Shown here: piece after piece, positions 14,776-23,867 of the stretch | Layout: every line of letters begins with the position of its first letter | Numbering within the stretch: the first letter of the stretch is position 1 | Source: Flavobacteriaceae bacterium | GTDB lineage: Bacteria > Bacteroidota > Bacteroidia > Flavobacteriales > Flavobacteriaceae | NCBI GenBank assembly: GCA_947472705.1 | Contig: CANJDA010000008.1 | Location: 1-29,694, forward strand | Length of the DNA stretch: 29,694 nt | Direction of reading: 5' to 3' | The notes under the pieces: model-generated | What the model saw: only the letters and a program-made list of their open reading frames with translations | Databases searched by the model: none | What the model was told of the DNA's origin: nothing | Made by a program: the position numbers and the translations under genes

Positions 14776-17700
14776 TTATTTAGAAATTAATATTCTTGTT
14801 TTTATCTCATCAAATTCTATTTCAGAACCATTTGTCATTTCATTATCTAAAATTAAGCTTTCAGTTAATGTTTCTGATTTGATATAGTCTTCGTTTTCTT
14901 CTATAGCTTTTGCTAATATACTATTATGTTGTAAATGAACTTTAATTTTATCGGTTACTTCAAATCCACTATCTTTTCTGAGATTCTGAATTCGGTTTAC
15001 CAATTCTCTTGCGATGCCTTCGTTTTTCAATTCAGGGGTTAGACTTATATCTAATGCAACGGTAATACCATTAGCATTTGCCACTAACCAACCTGGAATA
15101 TCCTGAGACGAAATCTCAACATCTTCTATCGATAAAGTTATACTTTTTCCTGAAATAACAAGCGCCAACTCTCCTTTTGTATCCAATTCATTTATTTGAT
15201 CCGCAGTAAGATTTTGTATCTCTTTGGAAATCAACCCCATGTCTTTGCCAAAACGAGGGCCTAGGGTTTTGAAATTTGGCTTAATTTGCTTTACTAAAAC
15301 CCCAGATGCATCGTCTAAAAGCTCAATTTCTTTGACATTAACTTCCGCTTTAATCAAATCGGAAACAGCCTCGATTTCGGCACGCTGATGGTTGTCAAGT
15401 ATCGGAATCATTATCTTTTGCAAAGGTTGTCGCACCTTAATCATTTCCTTTTTACGTAGGGATAAAACTAGTGACGAAACGGTCTGTGCTTTCATCATTT
15501 TACTCTCGAGTGATTTATCAACAAAGTTTTCAACCGAAACAGGAAATTTAGCCAAATGAACACTGCTAAAATCTTCTTTTTCAGTAGTGTTAACTAAATC
15601 ACGGTACAAGCTATCCATGAAAAATGGAGCTATAGGCGCTGACAATTTTGCCACAGTTAACAAACAAGTATATAAGGTTTGATAGGCTGCAATTTTATCG
15701 GTGCCGTATTCCCCTTTCCAGAATCTTCTTCGGCACAAACGTACGTACCAGTTGCTTAAATTTTCTTGAACAAAATCAGAAATCGCGCGAGCCGCTTTGG
15801 TAGGCTCATAATCGGCATAGGCCTCATCAACCACTTTTATCAAAGTATGTAATTCGGATAAAATCCAACGGTCAATTTCAGGTCTTTCATTCAAAGGAAT
15901 TTCAGCTTCCGAATAATTGAAATTATCAATGTTGGCATACAGAGCAAAAAATGAATACGTATTGTAAAGTGTTCCGAAAAACTTACGACGAACTTCGGCC
16001 ACCCCTTCAATATCAAATTTCAAGTTGTCCCAAGGATTCGCATTTGAAATCATGTACCAACGCGTAGCATCGGGGCCGTATTCTGCCAATGTAGTGAACG
16101 GATCCACAGCATTGCCTAAACGTTTGGACATTTTTTGCCCATTTTTGTCTAGAACTAAACCGTTAGAAACTACATTTTTATAGGCAATTTTATCAAAAAC
16201 TAAAGTTCCAATAGCGTGCAAAGTATAGAACCATCCACGGGTTTGATCAACTCCTTCTGCAATAAAATCGGCTGGGAAGTCCTTATTTTCGTCTATTTTA
16301 TCTTTGTTTTCAAACGGATAATGCCATTGGGCATAAGGCATGGCACCACTATCGAACCAAACATCAATCAAATCGCTTTCGCGTTTCATGGGTTTGCCTG
16401 ATGGTGAAACTAAGGTGATGGTATCTACTACATTTTTGTGTAAATCCACCAACTCATAATTTGCCTCGCTCATGTTACCAATTTCAAATCCTTTGAATGG
16501 ATTTACTGTTTCTACTCCAGCAGCAATGGCTTTTTCGATAGCATTATACAGCTCTTCAACCGAACCAATTAGCACTTCTTCTTGTTTGTCTTCGGTTCTC
16601 CAAATAGGTAATGGTATTCCCCAATATCTTGAACGCGATAAGTTCCAGTCGTTGGCATTTTTCAACCAATTCCCGAAACGCCCTTCACCTGTGGCTTTTG
16701 GCTTCCAGTTGATGGTTTCGTTCAAATCGAACATTCTGTCTTTGATTTCGGTTACTTTGATGAACCAAGAATCTAAAGGGTAATATAATAACGGTTCGTC
16801 AGTTCTCCAACTGTGAGGGTAACTGTGAACGTATTTTTCAACCTTAAAGGCTTTGTTTTCTTCTTTTAACAGAATGGCAATTTCTACATCGGCGGAACGT
16901 TCTGGAGCTGTACCTGCATCATAGTATTCATTCTTTACATATTTTCCAGATAAACCGGCTAAGCCTTGAATAAATTTCCCTTGTAAATCTACTAGAGGCA
17001 CAGGGTTTCCAATTTCGTCTAAAACCAACATTGGTGGTACTTCTGGAGAGGCTTCTTTAGCAACCTTAGCATCATCGGCACCAAAAGTAGGCGCAGTGTG
17101 TACAATTCCAGTTCCGTCCTCTGTAGTAACAAAATCTCCCGAAATTACTCTAAACGCATTTTCCGGATTTTGGTATGGCAATGCCAATGGCATCAATTGC
17201 TCATAACGGATTCCGACTAAATCCTTACCTTTAAATTCTCCTAAAGTTTTGAAAGGAATATTTTTATCTCCAGCTTTGAAATTATCGAAATCAGAAGCTT
17301 CTTCGCTTGCGAAAAATCCTTTTCCAAATTGCTTTCCAACTAAATTTTTGGCCAAAATAACTTTTACTGGAAGGAATGTATATTGATTAAAAGTTTGAAC
17401 TAAAACATAATCAATTTTTGGTCCAACGGTCAATGCAGTATTACTTGGTAACGTCCATGGTGTGGTCGTCCATGCTAGTATGTGAACTTCTCCAAATCCT
17501 TGTAAAAAACTTGGTAAGGTTTCAGGCTTCGTTTTGAATTGCGCTACCACCGTGGTATCGGTTACATCTCGGTAACTGCCAGGTTGGTTTACTTCGTGAG
17601 AAGATAATCCGGTTCCAGCTTTTGGAGAATAGGGTTGGATGGTGTAGCCTTTGTATAATAAACCTTTGTCATAGATTTGTTTCAGCAACCACCAAACACT

Positions 17701-18177
17701 TTCCATGTATTTGGATTTGTAGGTCACATAAGGATCTTCCATGTCTACCCAGTAGCCCATTTTTTCGGTAAGGTCATTCCATACATCGGTATAGCGCATT
17801 ACTGTACGTTTACAGGCTTCGTTATATTCTTCGATGGAAATGGTTTTGCCAATGTCTTCTTTGGTGATACCTAATTCTTTTTCGGTACCTAATTCAACTG
17901 GCAGTCCATGAGTATCCCAGCCTGCTTTACGCTTAACTTGAAACCCTTTTTGAGTTTTGTAGCGACAAAAAATATCTTTAATAGCGCGTGCCATTACGTG
18001 ATGAATTCCGGGTAAACCATTGGCAGATGGCGGTCCTTCAAAAAACACATAAGGGGTGGCGCCTTCACGAGAAGTTACACTTTGTTCAAAGACGTTGTTT
18101 TTTTTCCAAAAATCAAGAACTTCTGAAGCCACTGTTGGCAAGTCAAGTCCTTTGTATTCAGTAAACTTAGTACTCAT
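14776..18177 (-). CDS. ileS: Isoleucyl-tRNA synthetase, type 2 (IleS2)
   Basis: Charges tRNA-Ile with isoleucine and edits valine. At 1133 residues it is the long, eukaryote-like IleRS2 form, not the roughly 940-residue IleRS1 with its C-terminal zinc module. Domains: Rossmann catalytic core with the HIGH-equivalent segment at 51-60, GWDTHGLPVE (86-95), CP1 editing domain (about 190-420, with AWTTTPWTLPSN and GTGIVHTAPTFGADD), KMSKR at 682-686, an anticodon-binding helical domain (from about 760), and an IleRS2-type C-terminal extension. The HIGH motif HxGH is replaced by GIHH at 57-60, the swapped form reported for mupirocin hyper-resistant IleRS2. It heads the ileS-dksA-lspA group. The ATG at 18177 gives the expected MSTKFTEYKGLDLP start. 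Confidence 0.97.
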   Translation of the reverse strand: MSTKFTEYKGLDLPTVASEVLDFWKKNNVFEQSVTSREGATPYVFFEGPPSANGLPGIHHVMARAIKDIFCRYKTQKGFQVKRKAGWDTHGLPVELGTEKELGITKEDIGKTISIEEYNEACKRTVMRYTDVWNDLTEKMGYWVDMEDPYVTYKSKYMESVWWLLKQIYDKGLLYKGYTIQPYSPKAGTGLSSHEVNQPGSYRDVTDTTVVAQFKTKPETLPSFLQGFGEVHILAWTTTPWTLPSNTALTVGPKIDYVLVQTFNQYTFLPVKVILAKNLVGKQFGKGFFASEEASDFDNFKAGDKNIPFKTLGEFKGKDLVGIRYEQLMPLALPYQNPENAFRVISGDFVTTEDGTGIVHTAPTFGADDAKVAKEASPEVPPMLVLDEIGNPVPLVDLQGKFIQGLAGLSGKYVKNEYYDAGTAPERSADVEIAILLKEENKAFKVEKYVHSYPHSWRTDEPLLYYPLDSWFIKVTEIKDRMFDLNETINWKPKATGEGRFGNWLKNANDWNLSRSRYWGIPLPIWRTEDKQEEVLIGSVEELYNAIEKAIAAGVETVNPFKGFEIGNMSEANYELVDLHKNVVDTITLVSPSGKPMKRESDLIDVWFDSGAMPYAQWHYPFENKDKIDENKDFPADFIAEGVDQTRGWFYTLHAIGTLVFDKIAYKNVVSNGLVLDKNGQKMSKRLGNAVDPFTTLAEYGPDATRWYMISNANPWDNLKFDIEGVAEVRRKFFGTLYNTYSFFALYANIDNFNYSEAEIPLNERPEIDRWILSELHTLIKVVDEAYADYEPTKAARAISDFVQENLSNWYVRLCRRRFWKGEYGTDKIAAYQTLYTCLLTVAKLSAPIAPFFMDSLYRDLVNTTEKEDFSSVHLAKFPVSVENFVDKSLESKMMKAQTVSSLVLSLRKKEMIKVRQPLQKIMIPILDNHQRAEIEAVSDLIKAEVNVKEIELLDDASGVLVKQIKPNFKTLGPRFGKDMGLISKEIQNLTADQINELDTKGELALVISGKSITLSIEDVEISSQDIPGWLVANANGITVALDISLTPELKNEGIARELVNRIQNLRKDSGFEVTDKIKVHLQHNSILAKAIEENEDYIKSETLTESLILDNEMTNGSEIEFDEIKTRILISK

Positions 18178-18222
18178 TTTTGTCGTTTTCTTAAATCAGT
18201 TTGCGAAAGTAATAAATAGTTG

Positions 18223-18251
18223 TGAGTTATAAGTTATGAGTTATAAGTTTT
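18223..18251. repeat. Short tandem heptamer repeat
   Basis: Four consecutive 7-mers on the plus strand: GAGTTAT, AAGTTAT, GAGTTAT, AAGTTTT (18224-18251), that is a 14-base unit repeated twice. It lies in the 111-base gap between recO and ileS. A weak hairpin (AAAAG/CTTTT) near 18270 on the minus strand may end the recO transcript; otherwise I see nothing in the gap except a near-match TACTTTCG (18211-18204) upstream of ileS. Confidence 0.7.
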
Positions 18252-18288
18252 TACAATAAGTAATAAAAGGAAAGTCTTTTTATATTGT

Positions 18289-19002
18289 TTAAGCAAAAAC
18301 CTCTTTTAAAACTTCTAATGATTTTGGGTTTTTAAAACCATCGAGGTGAATGTTATAATAGGAAAGCAGAAATTTCAAAAGGATTTGACGTTCAATTCCG
18401 GCAAAGACTTTTTGATTGCTGTCAAATTTTAAATCGAGTAGTCTTTTGAACAAATGGGTTTCGTGTTCGGTTAAACAACTAGTGCTTTGAAACGGAATAA
18501 AAACACCCTCATTTTTTTCGAAATAAGGATAATTATCATCAGTCGTATCTGGATAGAAACCCAAAAATTTGGTCATTTCGAGCAGTAGAATCAAATGGAA
18601 ATTGGCCAAATCATCATGAGCATCGAGCCAAAGCAAAGCGGATTCTAGAAATAGAAATAAGTTTTCGTTTTTTTCTTCTTCGTGTATGCTATGGTGAATC
18701 ATTTCGGAGAGAAACATCACTATTGTGCTTTTGAAAATATTTGTACTGATGGTTTGGTACGCGTTCGCTAGTTTGATTTCTTTAAAATGTTCCAACGTGC
18801 CTTTATTTTTGTGATTGGCTTCTATTTCGAGTAAGGTCAACGGTTGGAAATAGGCTATTTTTTGATTTGATTTTTTAGCCGAAAAAGCATTGGGTACAAA
18901 ATAACTTTTCAGTCCATCCGATTGGGTGAGGCATTTTACGATCAGGCTTTTTTCCTGATACTTTAAGGATGAAATGACAATGGCTTTGGTTTTGACTAAC
19001 AT
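18289..19002 (-). CDS. recO: DNA repair protein RecO
   Basis: Helps load RecA onto SSB-covered single-stranded DNA in the RecF pathway and anneals strands. The 237-residue protein has the RecO layout: an OB-fold N-terminus (MLVKTKAIVISSLKYQEKSLIVKCLTQ..., about 1-80) and a helical domain (about 85-237) containing FLSEMIHHSIHEEEKNENLF and LLEMTKFLGFYPD, typical of Bacteroidota RecO. The C4 zinc finger found in some family members is absent. Its ATG overlaps the stop of the porZ-like gene by one base (TAATG), so the two are translationally coupled. Confidence is high on the overall pattern, although RecO sequences diverge widely. Confidence 0.92.
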   Translation of the reverse strand: MLVKTKAIVISSLKYQEKSLIVKCLTQSDGLKSYFVPNAFSAKKSNQKIAYFQPLTLLEIEANHKNKGTLEHFKEIKLANAYQTISTNIFKSTIVMFLSEMIHHSIHEEEKNENLFLFLESALLWLDAHDDLANFHLILLLEMTKFLGFYPDTTDDNYPYFEKNEGVFIPFQSTSCLTEHETHLFKRLLDLKFDSNQKVFAGIERQILLKFLLSYYNIHLDGFKNPKSLEVLKEVFA

Positions 19003-21305
19003 TATCGGACAATCATTACTTTTTTAACGGCAGTTTCTGAGGCATCTTCGGCGGCAATGAAAATCATATAAACGCCTGAAGCTACTTTGTATTTGCCAAA
19101 AGCGGTGGTGTCCCATTCAATGGTTCCGCCTTCGGAAGTAGTCTCATATACCAGATTTCCTTCGATGTCCGTAATCTTGATATTGGCTTTTGAAATTAAT
19201 CCTGCTATTTTTACAGTGCCATCAAATTCTGGGCGAACTGGATTTGGATACACATAAACATCAGCCAAACTATCCGAAGGTCTTGTCGAAGTACCTTGAA
19301 AAGAAACCATGCCTCTATCGGTTACAAAAAAAACTTCACCTGTTACAGCATTGATATCAATATCATTAATAACATCGCTAGGCAGAGGAGAGTTGTCTTT
19401 AGTAAAATGGTAAATCGTTTGTTGTCCATCGGAAGAAAAAAAGAAAACACCAGAATCGGCGGTACCAACCCATTTTTGATTAGATCCGTTTACTGCTATA
19501 TCTGTAATAAATTGTTCATACATGAGCTCTTGAGCCAAGCCTTCTTCCAAAATAATAATGGAGTTGGCTTTCATCTGATTTTGGGAAGTATAGCTACTAA
19601 CACTGGGCAATACTCTTAAGCCACTGGTGGTTCCAATCCATAATTGATTTCGGTTATCTATAGCTAAAGCTCTAACATCTTCAATAGGTAAATTGCCTAA
19701 ATTTTCACCAGTGGTTATTTTTTTAAATTCATTTTGCGCTTCATTATACGCAATCACTCCATCAATAGTAGTAGCAATCCATTTGGTTCCACTTTTATCA
19801 ATAACCATTTTTCCTAAACGAGTATTGAAATAATTTCCTAATATACTTGTCATGTCATAGGATTGCCATTGATTGTTGGTTTTTAAAACTTTCAATCCCT
19901 TTTGAACAAGACCATTGGTCATCCATAAATTTCCAACTTTATCAAAAGCACTTTGTTCAATTCTGATATTAGAATCTGGTGGATCTGTTGGAAAAATAGT
20001 TTGAAGGCCATCAGTTCCAGTATTGGTTTTATTATAAACATCTGTCAATATACCGTCATTAAATTTTAATAATCCAGAAAAATAAGAGCTAACATAGATT
20101 TGATTTTCATTATTCGGATTTAGAGTAACCCTAACAAAATCAGAAGCATTACTGCCAGGTAAATGAACTTGACTATAAGGAATATTCAACCATTGATTGT
20201 TGGCATATTTACTAATTCCGTAATAGGACAAAGGATAAGGGTTAAACTCATCAGTGTAATCACCATAAACAGCCCATAAATTAGTCGATTCGGCATTTAT
20301 TGAAAAAATATTATTGCGAATCGGCCCATTGGGCATTACAAATTGAAATGCAAACGGATTAGAAACCATGGCACTTACGATTCCATTTTCATTTGTTCCA
20401 ATATAGATGTTTCCATTGATGGTGGTTGCACAAGTAAAAGTAACAGGAAATTCAGTGATTTGAGAACTTTGGATATGTGCAATTTGATTAAGTGAAGAAT
20501 TAAAAATGTACACATTGTTTTGAGAAGTTATTGAAAGATAATCTGTATTTGCTCTTATATCAACTCCAGATTGACCAAGTGTTCCAAATTGTTGAAATGA
20601 AGTGCCGTTATGTTTGTAAATATTGTTATTGGTATTCATTCCAATCAGTTGATTGTTGAATGTTACTATACCATTCCAATTACCATTATCAAAGATTTGC
20701 CATTGTGCAAAATCATTCAGATTTGGGTTGGTTATAGAGGCTTTTTTTATTCCGTTATATTGAGTTACTGCGTAAATGTCGCCATTTAAAACAGTGGTTT
20801 GATATACTACTATTTCGGCACCATTTGGCCCTATGAAATAAGTATCACCAAACTCTAAAGTTGCTAATTTGTATTGCACAATTCCAAAATCACAAGACAC
20901 ATAAACTACGCCTTCTGACTCCATAAAATGGTTAATTTTTTTGATATTAGCAGGAATGTTTTTATTGATAATATCAACTACGTATAGCATAGTTCCGTCT
21001 GCATTGTTAATTACGATCATTAAACCGTTTTCATATCCCACTATGGTTTTATTGAAAATATCACTGTGATAAATAGCAGAAATTGTTTGTCCCGAAAGGC
21101 CATTTATAGTATTGATGGTTTCAATATCATTCGTGGTTATGTTTTTTGTAAATAATGCATTTTCAGCCGCAGCATATAATTTTGTACTTGACTCTGATAC
21201 ATCTTTGATTTGGTTATAGGAGAAATAGCCTTTCCAATTTTGATTTTGTTGTCCAAAACCAAGTTGAATACACAGTATAAAAATCAATAAAAACCACTTT
21301 TTCAT
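19002..21305 (-). CDS. porZ: PorZ-like beta-propeller protein of type IX secretion
   Basis: A 767-residue secreted protein: signal peptide (MKKWFLLIFILCIQLGFGQ), two beta-propeller regions built from short repeats such as NQLWIGTTSGLRVL, KWIATTIDGVIAY and KWVGTADSGVFFF (about 40-660), and a C-terminal beta-sandwich (about 680-767) with VYPNPVRPEFDGTVKI, IKITDIEGNLVYE and GVYMIFI, which resembles a type IX sorting domain. This matches PorZ, a T9SS outer-surface component that in Porphyromonas takes part in A-LPS delivery to cargo. In some genomes such proteins are called two-component regulator propeller proteins. The start at the ATG 21305 is chosen because an upstream in-frame TTG at 21326 falls within the -7 promoter element. 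It is coupled to recO by a one-base overlap. Confidence 0.87.
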   Translation of the reverse strand: MKKWFLLIFILCIQLGFGQQNQNWKGYFSYNQIKDVSESSTKLYAAAENALFTKNITTNDIETINTINGLSGQTISAIYHSDIFNKTIVGYENGLMIVINNADGTMLYVVDIINKNIPANIKKINHFMESEGVVYVSCDFGIVQYKLATLEFGDTYFIGPNGAEIVVYQTTVLNGDIYAVTQYNGIKKASITNPNLNDFAQWQIFDNGNWNGIVTFNNQLIGMNTNNNIYKHNGTSFQQFGTLGQSGVDIRANTDYLSITSQNNVYIFNSSLNQIAHIQSSQITEFPVTFTCATTINGNIYIGTNENGIVSAMVSNPFAFQFVMPNGPIRNNIFSINAESTNLWAVYGDYTDEFNPYPLSYYGISKYANNQWLNIPYSQVHLPGSNASDFVRVTLNPNNENQIYVSSYFSGLLKFNDGILTDVYNKTNTGTDGLQTIFPTDPPDSNIRIEQSAFDKVGNLWMTNGLVQKGLKVLKTNNQWQSYDMTSILGNYFNTRLGKMVIDKSGTKWIATTIDGVIAYNEAQNEFKKITTGENLGNLPIEDVRALAIDNRNQLWIGTTSGLRVLPSVSSYTSQNQMKANSIIILEEGLAQELMYEQFITDIAVNGSNQKWVGTADSGVFFFSSDGQQTIYHFTKDNSPLPSDVINDIDINAVTGEVFFVTDRGMVSFQGTSTRPSDSLADVYVYPNPVRPEFDGTVKIAGLISKANIKITDIEGNLVYETTSEGGTIEWDTTAFGKYKVASGVYMIFIAAEDASETAVKKVMIVR

Positions 21306-21323
21306 GTGAGAATAATTAGCATA

Positions 21324-21331
21324 CAAATATA
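21324..21331 (-). promoter_or_regulatory. -7 promoter element of porZ-recO
   Basis: On the minus strand TATATTTG, full match to TAnnTTTG, 18 bases before the ATG at 21305. No clear -33 box. Its position rules out the TTG at 21326 as the translation start. Confidence 0.55.
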
Positions 21332-21366
21332 GTATAAACGTAAAAAGTTAGGATTTTGTATTTTGC

Positions 21367-21402
21367 AAAAAAAAAATGCCCTCATTACTGAAGGCATTTT
21401 TT
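21367..21402 (-). terminator. Terminator downstream of gdhA
   Basis: On the minus strand AAAAAATGCC (21402-21393) pairs with GGCATTTTTT (21380-21371) around a 12-base loop, followed by more T (ten in a row counting the end of the stem). It ends the gdhA transcript before the porZ promoter. Confidence 0.85.
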
Positions 21403-21403
21403 A

Positions 21404-21464
21404 GGTTTTTATTCCGCTGTCGCTCCATACAGTTCGGCAGCGGCCTCGGGTGGTTGGTTTTATT
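21404..21464. repeat. GC-rich hairpin element flanked by short direct repeats
   Basis: Between the gdhA stop and its terminator lies a 42-base core of about 67% GC, far above the surrounding AT-rich DNA. On the plus strand CCGCTG (21414-21419) and CAGCGG (21438-21443) form an inverted repeat around an 18-base loop. The core is bracketed by near-identical direct repeats GGTTTTTATT (21404-21413) and GGTTTTATT (21456-21464). It may be a copy of a small intergenic repeat family; this is inference from composition and structure. Confidence 0.4.
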
Positions 21465-21469
21465 TTGGT

Positions 21470-22813
21470 TTATACGATTCCTTGTGCCAACATTGCATCA
21501 GCCACTTTTACGAAACCAGCTATATTAGCTCCTTTCACATAATCAGTGTAACCTGTTGCATCTGTTCCATATTTCACACATGCAGCATGAATATTGGCCA
21601 TGATATCTTTTAATCTTTGATCAACTTCTTCTGAAGTCCAACTTAAACGCAAAGAGTTTTGTGACATTTCAAGACCTGAAGTTGCCACACCTCCAGCATT
21701 TGAAGCTTTTCCTGGTGCGAAAAGAATCTTTGCATTCAAGAATTCGGTAACTGCTTCAGGAGTTGAAGGCATATTAGCTCCTTCAGCAACGCAAGTACAT
21801 CCGTTAGCGATTAGCATTTTTGCTTCGTCACCGTTTAATTCATTTTGTGTTGCACATGGTAAGGCAATATCACATTTTACTTCCCATGGACGTTTTCCTG
21901 CGACATATTTTGCATTTGGATATTTAGCCACATAATCAGAAATTCTACCGTAGTTTACGTTTTTGATTTCCATAATATATGCTAATTTATCAGCATCAAT
22001 TCCGTCAGCATCGTGGATATAACCAGAAGAGTCAGAAGCAGTAACTACTTTTCCTCCTAATTCAGTAGCTTTTTCAATAGCATATTGTGCTACGTTACCA
22101 GAACCAGAAACTACTACAGTTTTTCCTGAGAAACTTTCTCCTTTAGTAGCCAACATGTTTTGTGCAAAATAAACATCGCCATAGCCAGTTGCTTCAGGGC
22201 GAATTAATGAACCACCAAAAGTGATTCCTTTTCCAGTTAATACTCCGGTAAATTCGTTTCTTAATCTTTTGTATTGACCAAACATATATCCTACTTCTCT
22301 TCCTCCAACACCTATATCTCCAGCTGGAACATCAGTATCAGCACCAATATGTTTCGATAATTCTGTCATAAAGGCTTGACAGAATTTCATAATTTCAATA
22401 TCTGATTTTCCTTTTGGGTCAAAGTCAGAACCACCTTTTCCACCACCCATTGGTAATGTAGTTAAGCTGTTTTTGAAAGTTTGTTCAAAAGCTAAAAATT
22501 TCAAGATACTTAAGTTTACAGAAGGATGGAAACGGATTCCTCCTTTGTATGGTCCGATGGCAGAGTTCATTTGGATTCTATAACCACGGTTTACTTGTGT
22601 ATTTCCGGCATCGTCAATCCAAGTAACACGGAACATGATTACTCTTTCCGGTTCTACCATTCTTTCCAAAAGCATTTTGTTTTGGTATTTTTTATTTTGT
22701 TCAATAAATGGAATTACTGTTTCAGCAACTTCCATAACTGCTTGCATAAATTCTGGTTCATGACCATTTCTTTTTGCAACCAATTCCATAAATGAGTTAA
22801 TACTTTGTGACAT
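21470..22813 (-). CDS. gdhA: NADP-type glutamate dehydrogenase
   Basis: Reversibly aminates 2-oxoglutarate to glutamate, normally the ammonia-assimilating direction in this subfamily. At 447 residues it is the hexameric GdhA size. Motifs: GPYKGGIRFHPSVN (substrate Lys90), LPMGGGKGGSDFDPKGKSD (catalytic Lys126), PAGDIGVGGREVGYM (Asp166), the Rossmann loop GSGNVA (about 237-242), and SDSSGYI after the second strand, where a Ser rather than an acidic residue favours NADP(H). The ATG at 22813 gives MSQSINSFMELVAKRNGHEPEF, as in relatives. It is a single-gene unit with a -7 element about 50 bases upstream and a strong terminator. Confidence 0.97.
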   Translation of the reverse strand: MSQSINSFMELVAKRNGHEPEFMQAVMEVAETVIPFIEQNKKYQNKMLLERMVEPERVIMFRVTWIDDAGNTQVNRGYRIQMNSAIGPYKGGIRFHPSVNLSILKFLAFEQTFKNSLTTLPMGGGKGGSDFDPKGKSDIEIMKFCQAFMTELSKHIGADTDVPAGDIGVGGREVGYMFGQYKRLRNEFTGVLTGKGITFGGSLIRPEATGYGDVYFAQNMLATKGESFSGKTVVVSGSGNVAQYAIEKATELGGKVVTASDSSGYIHDADGIDADKLAYIMEIKNVNYGRISDYVAKYPNAKYVAGKRPWEVKCDIALPCATQNELNGDEAKMLIANGCTCVAEGANMPSTPEAVTEFLNAKILFAPGKASNAGGVATSGLEMSQNSLRLSWTSEEVDQRLKDIMANIHAACVKYGTDATGYTDYVKGANIAGFVKVADAMLAQGIV

Positions 22814-22862
22814 AAATTATACTATTACTGTTTTTTTAAGAAATCGTTTTCGTAAAATCGGA

Positions 22863-22870
22863 CAAATATA
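22863..22870 (-). promoter_or_regulatory. -7 promoter element of gdhA
   Basis: On the minus strand TATATTTG, full match to TAnnTTTG, predicting a leader of about 44 bases before the ATG at 22813. No -33 TTTG at the usual spacing. The rest of the divergent gap up to 23044 is very AT-rich and shows no gene or clear structure. Confidence 0.5.
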
Positions 22871-23044
22871 CATTTTATTAAAAATGTGAGGATAATTTTT
22901 TTAAAATTCTCAGAAATTTTATATTTATGATAAGAAATTTTACTTAACCCTACTATTATTCTCGTTATTTAAAACTTTTATTGTTTTTTTTCGTATATAA
23001 TTCAACAATTTTTTATTTTATTTTTTAACTGATTGATGTTTTTA

Positions 23045-23052
23045 TATATTTG
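23045..23052 (+). promoter_or_regulatory. -7 promoter element of the outer-membrane protein gene
   Basis: TATATTTG on the plus strand, full match to TAnnTTTG, predicting transcription from about 23057 and a 17-base leader to the ATG at 23074. The in-frame TTG at 23050 overlaps this element and so is not the start. Confidence 0.55.
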
Positions 23053-23073
23053 TCGAGAATTGAACTCATTAGT

Positions 23074-23856
23074 ATGCAAATGCCCAAAAAATTTATCGTA
23101 ACCTTACTACTGTTATTTGTTTTTACAATTAATAGTAATGCCCAGTTTGGGTTTTCTCATGAATTAGGTGTAATAGCTGGTCCAGTTTTTTTTCAGTCTG
23201 ATTATGGAGAACGTCATGATTTTTCAACTAATGCAGGAAATACAGGGTATGGTATTGGAATTATTCATTATATGAATTTTTCATACCGAGCGGAATGTAA
23301 TTGTTACACTCCTCAAACCTATTTTAATGATCATTTCAAAGTAAGAAGTGAGTTGTCATATAACAAAACAAAATTGCAACATTTTGGAAGATGGATTAAA
23401 GGAAACTCTTTAGCTTCTGAGCAATTAAAAGCCATGAAAGGGAGTACAGCTGTTACCAATGTAGGAATGCAATTAGAGTTCTATCCTTTTAGTATTCGAG
23501 ATTTTACATCTACTATAGGGTCATTGGCACCATTTATTAGTTTAGGAGGACAATTTAGTTTTTATGATCCTGAAGCGCATTCAGAATTAGGACCTTTAAA
23601 TACACCTATATCTACACCGATAAAATATTATAATGCCACTACAAACCAAGGAGGAACAGTTTGGTCAATTGTAACCAGTATAGGATGTCGTTATAAATTA
23701 ACTGAATTATCAGATTTAATGGTTGATTTAAGATGGCAATATTATTTTTCGAATTGGGTAGACGGCTTAAATCCTGACCCTACTAGATATCCAGAAAATC
23801 AAGCTAATGATTGGAATGTTTGGTTTAATTTCGGATATATTTACTATCTGCAATAA
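23074..23856 (+). CDS. Predicted outer-membrane beta-barrel protein
   Basis: A 260-residue exported protein with signal peptide (PKKFIVTLLLLFVFTINSNAQ). The mature part is rich in alternating hydrophobic and aromatic strands (FGFSHELGVIAGPVFF, VGMQLEFYPFSIRDF, LAPFISLGGQFSFYD, LMVDLRWQYYFSNWV) and ends in aromatic residues (WNVWFNFGYIYYLQ), as expected for a small outer-membrane barrel. It resembles what is catalogued in Flavobacterium as the THC0290_0291 family, a name from memory that gives no function. The start is either ATG 23074 or ATG 23080, two codons apart; the first is used here. Cys67 and Cys69 (CNC) are its only early cysteines. It ends 11 bases from hflX on the opposite strand. 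Function unknown. Confidence 0.8.
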   Translation: MQMPKKFIVTLLLLFVFTINSNAQFGFSHELGVIAGPVFFQSDYGERHDFSTNAGNTGYGIGIIHYMNFSYRAECNCYTPQTYFNDHFKVRSELSYNKTKLQHFGRWIKGNSLASEQLKAMKGSTAVTNVGMQLEFYPFSIRDFTSTIGSLAPFISLGGQFSFYDPEAHSELGPLNTPISTPIKYYNATTNQGGTVWSIVTSIGCRYKLTELSDLMVDLRWQYYFSNWVDGLNPDPTRYPENQANDWNVWFNFGYIYYLQ

Positions 23857-23867
23857 AATTTAGCGGA

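Noticed and set aside
16472..16783. A 103-codon plus-strand open frame and several similar ones opposite ileS, hppD and hmgA.
   Set aside because: They are antisense shadows of strongly supported genes and resemble no protein family.
21306..21326. TTG start for the porZ-like gene, seven codons upstream of the ATG.
   Set aside because: The TTG lies within the -7 promoter element, so it would not be on the transcript; MKKWFLL at 21305 is a standard signal-peptide start.
23050..23073. TTG start for the outer-membrane protein gene.
   Set aside because: It overlaps the -7 box TATATTTG; the ATG codons at 23074 and 23080 directly precede the signal peptide.
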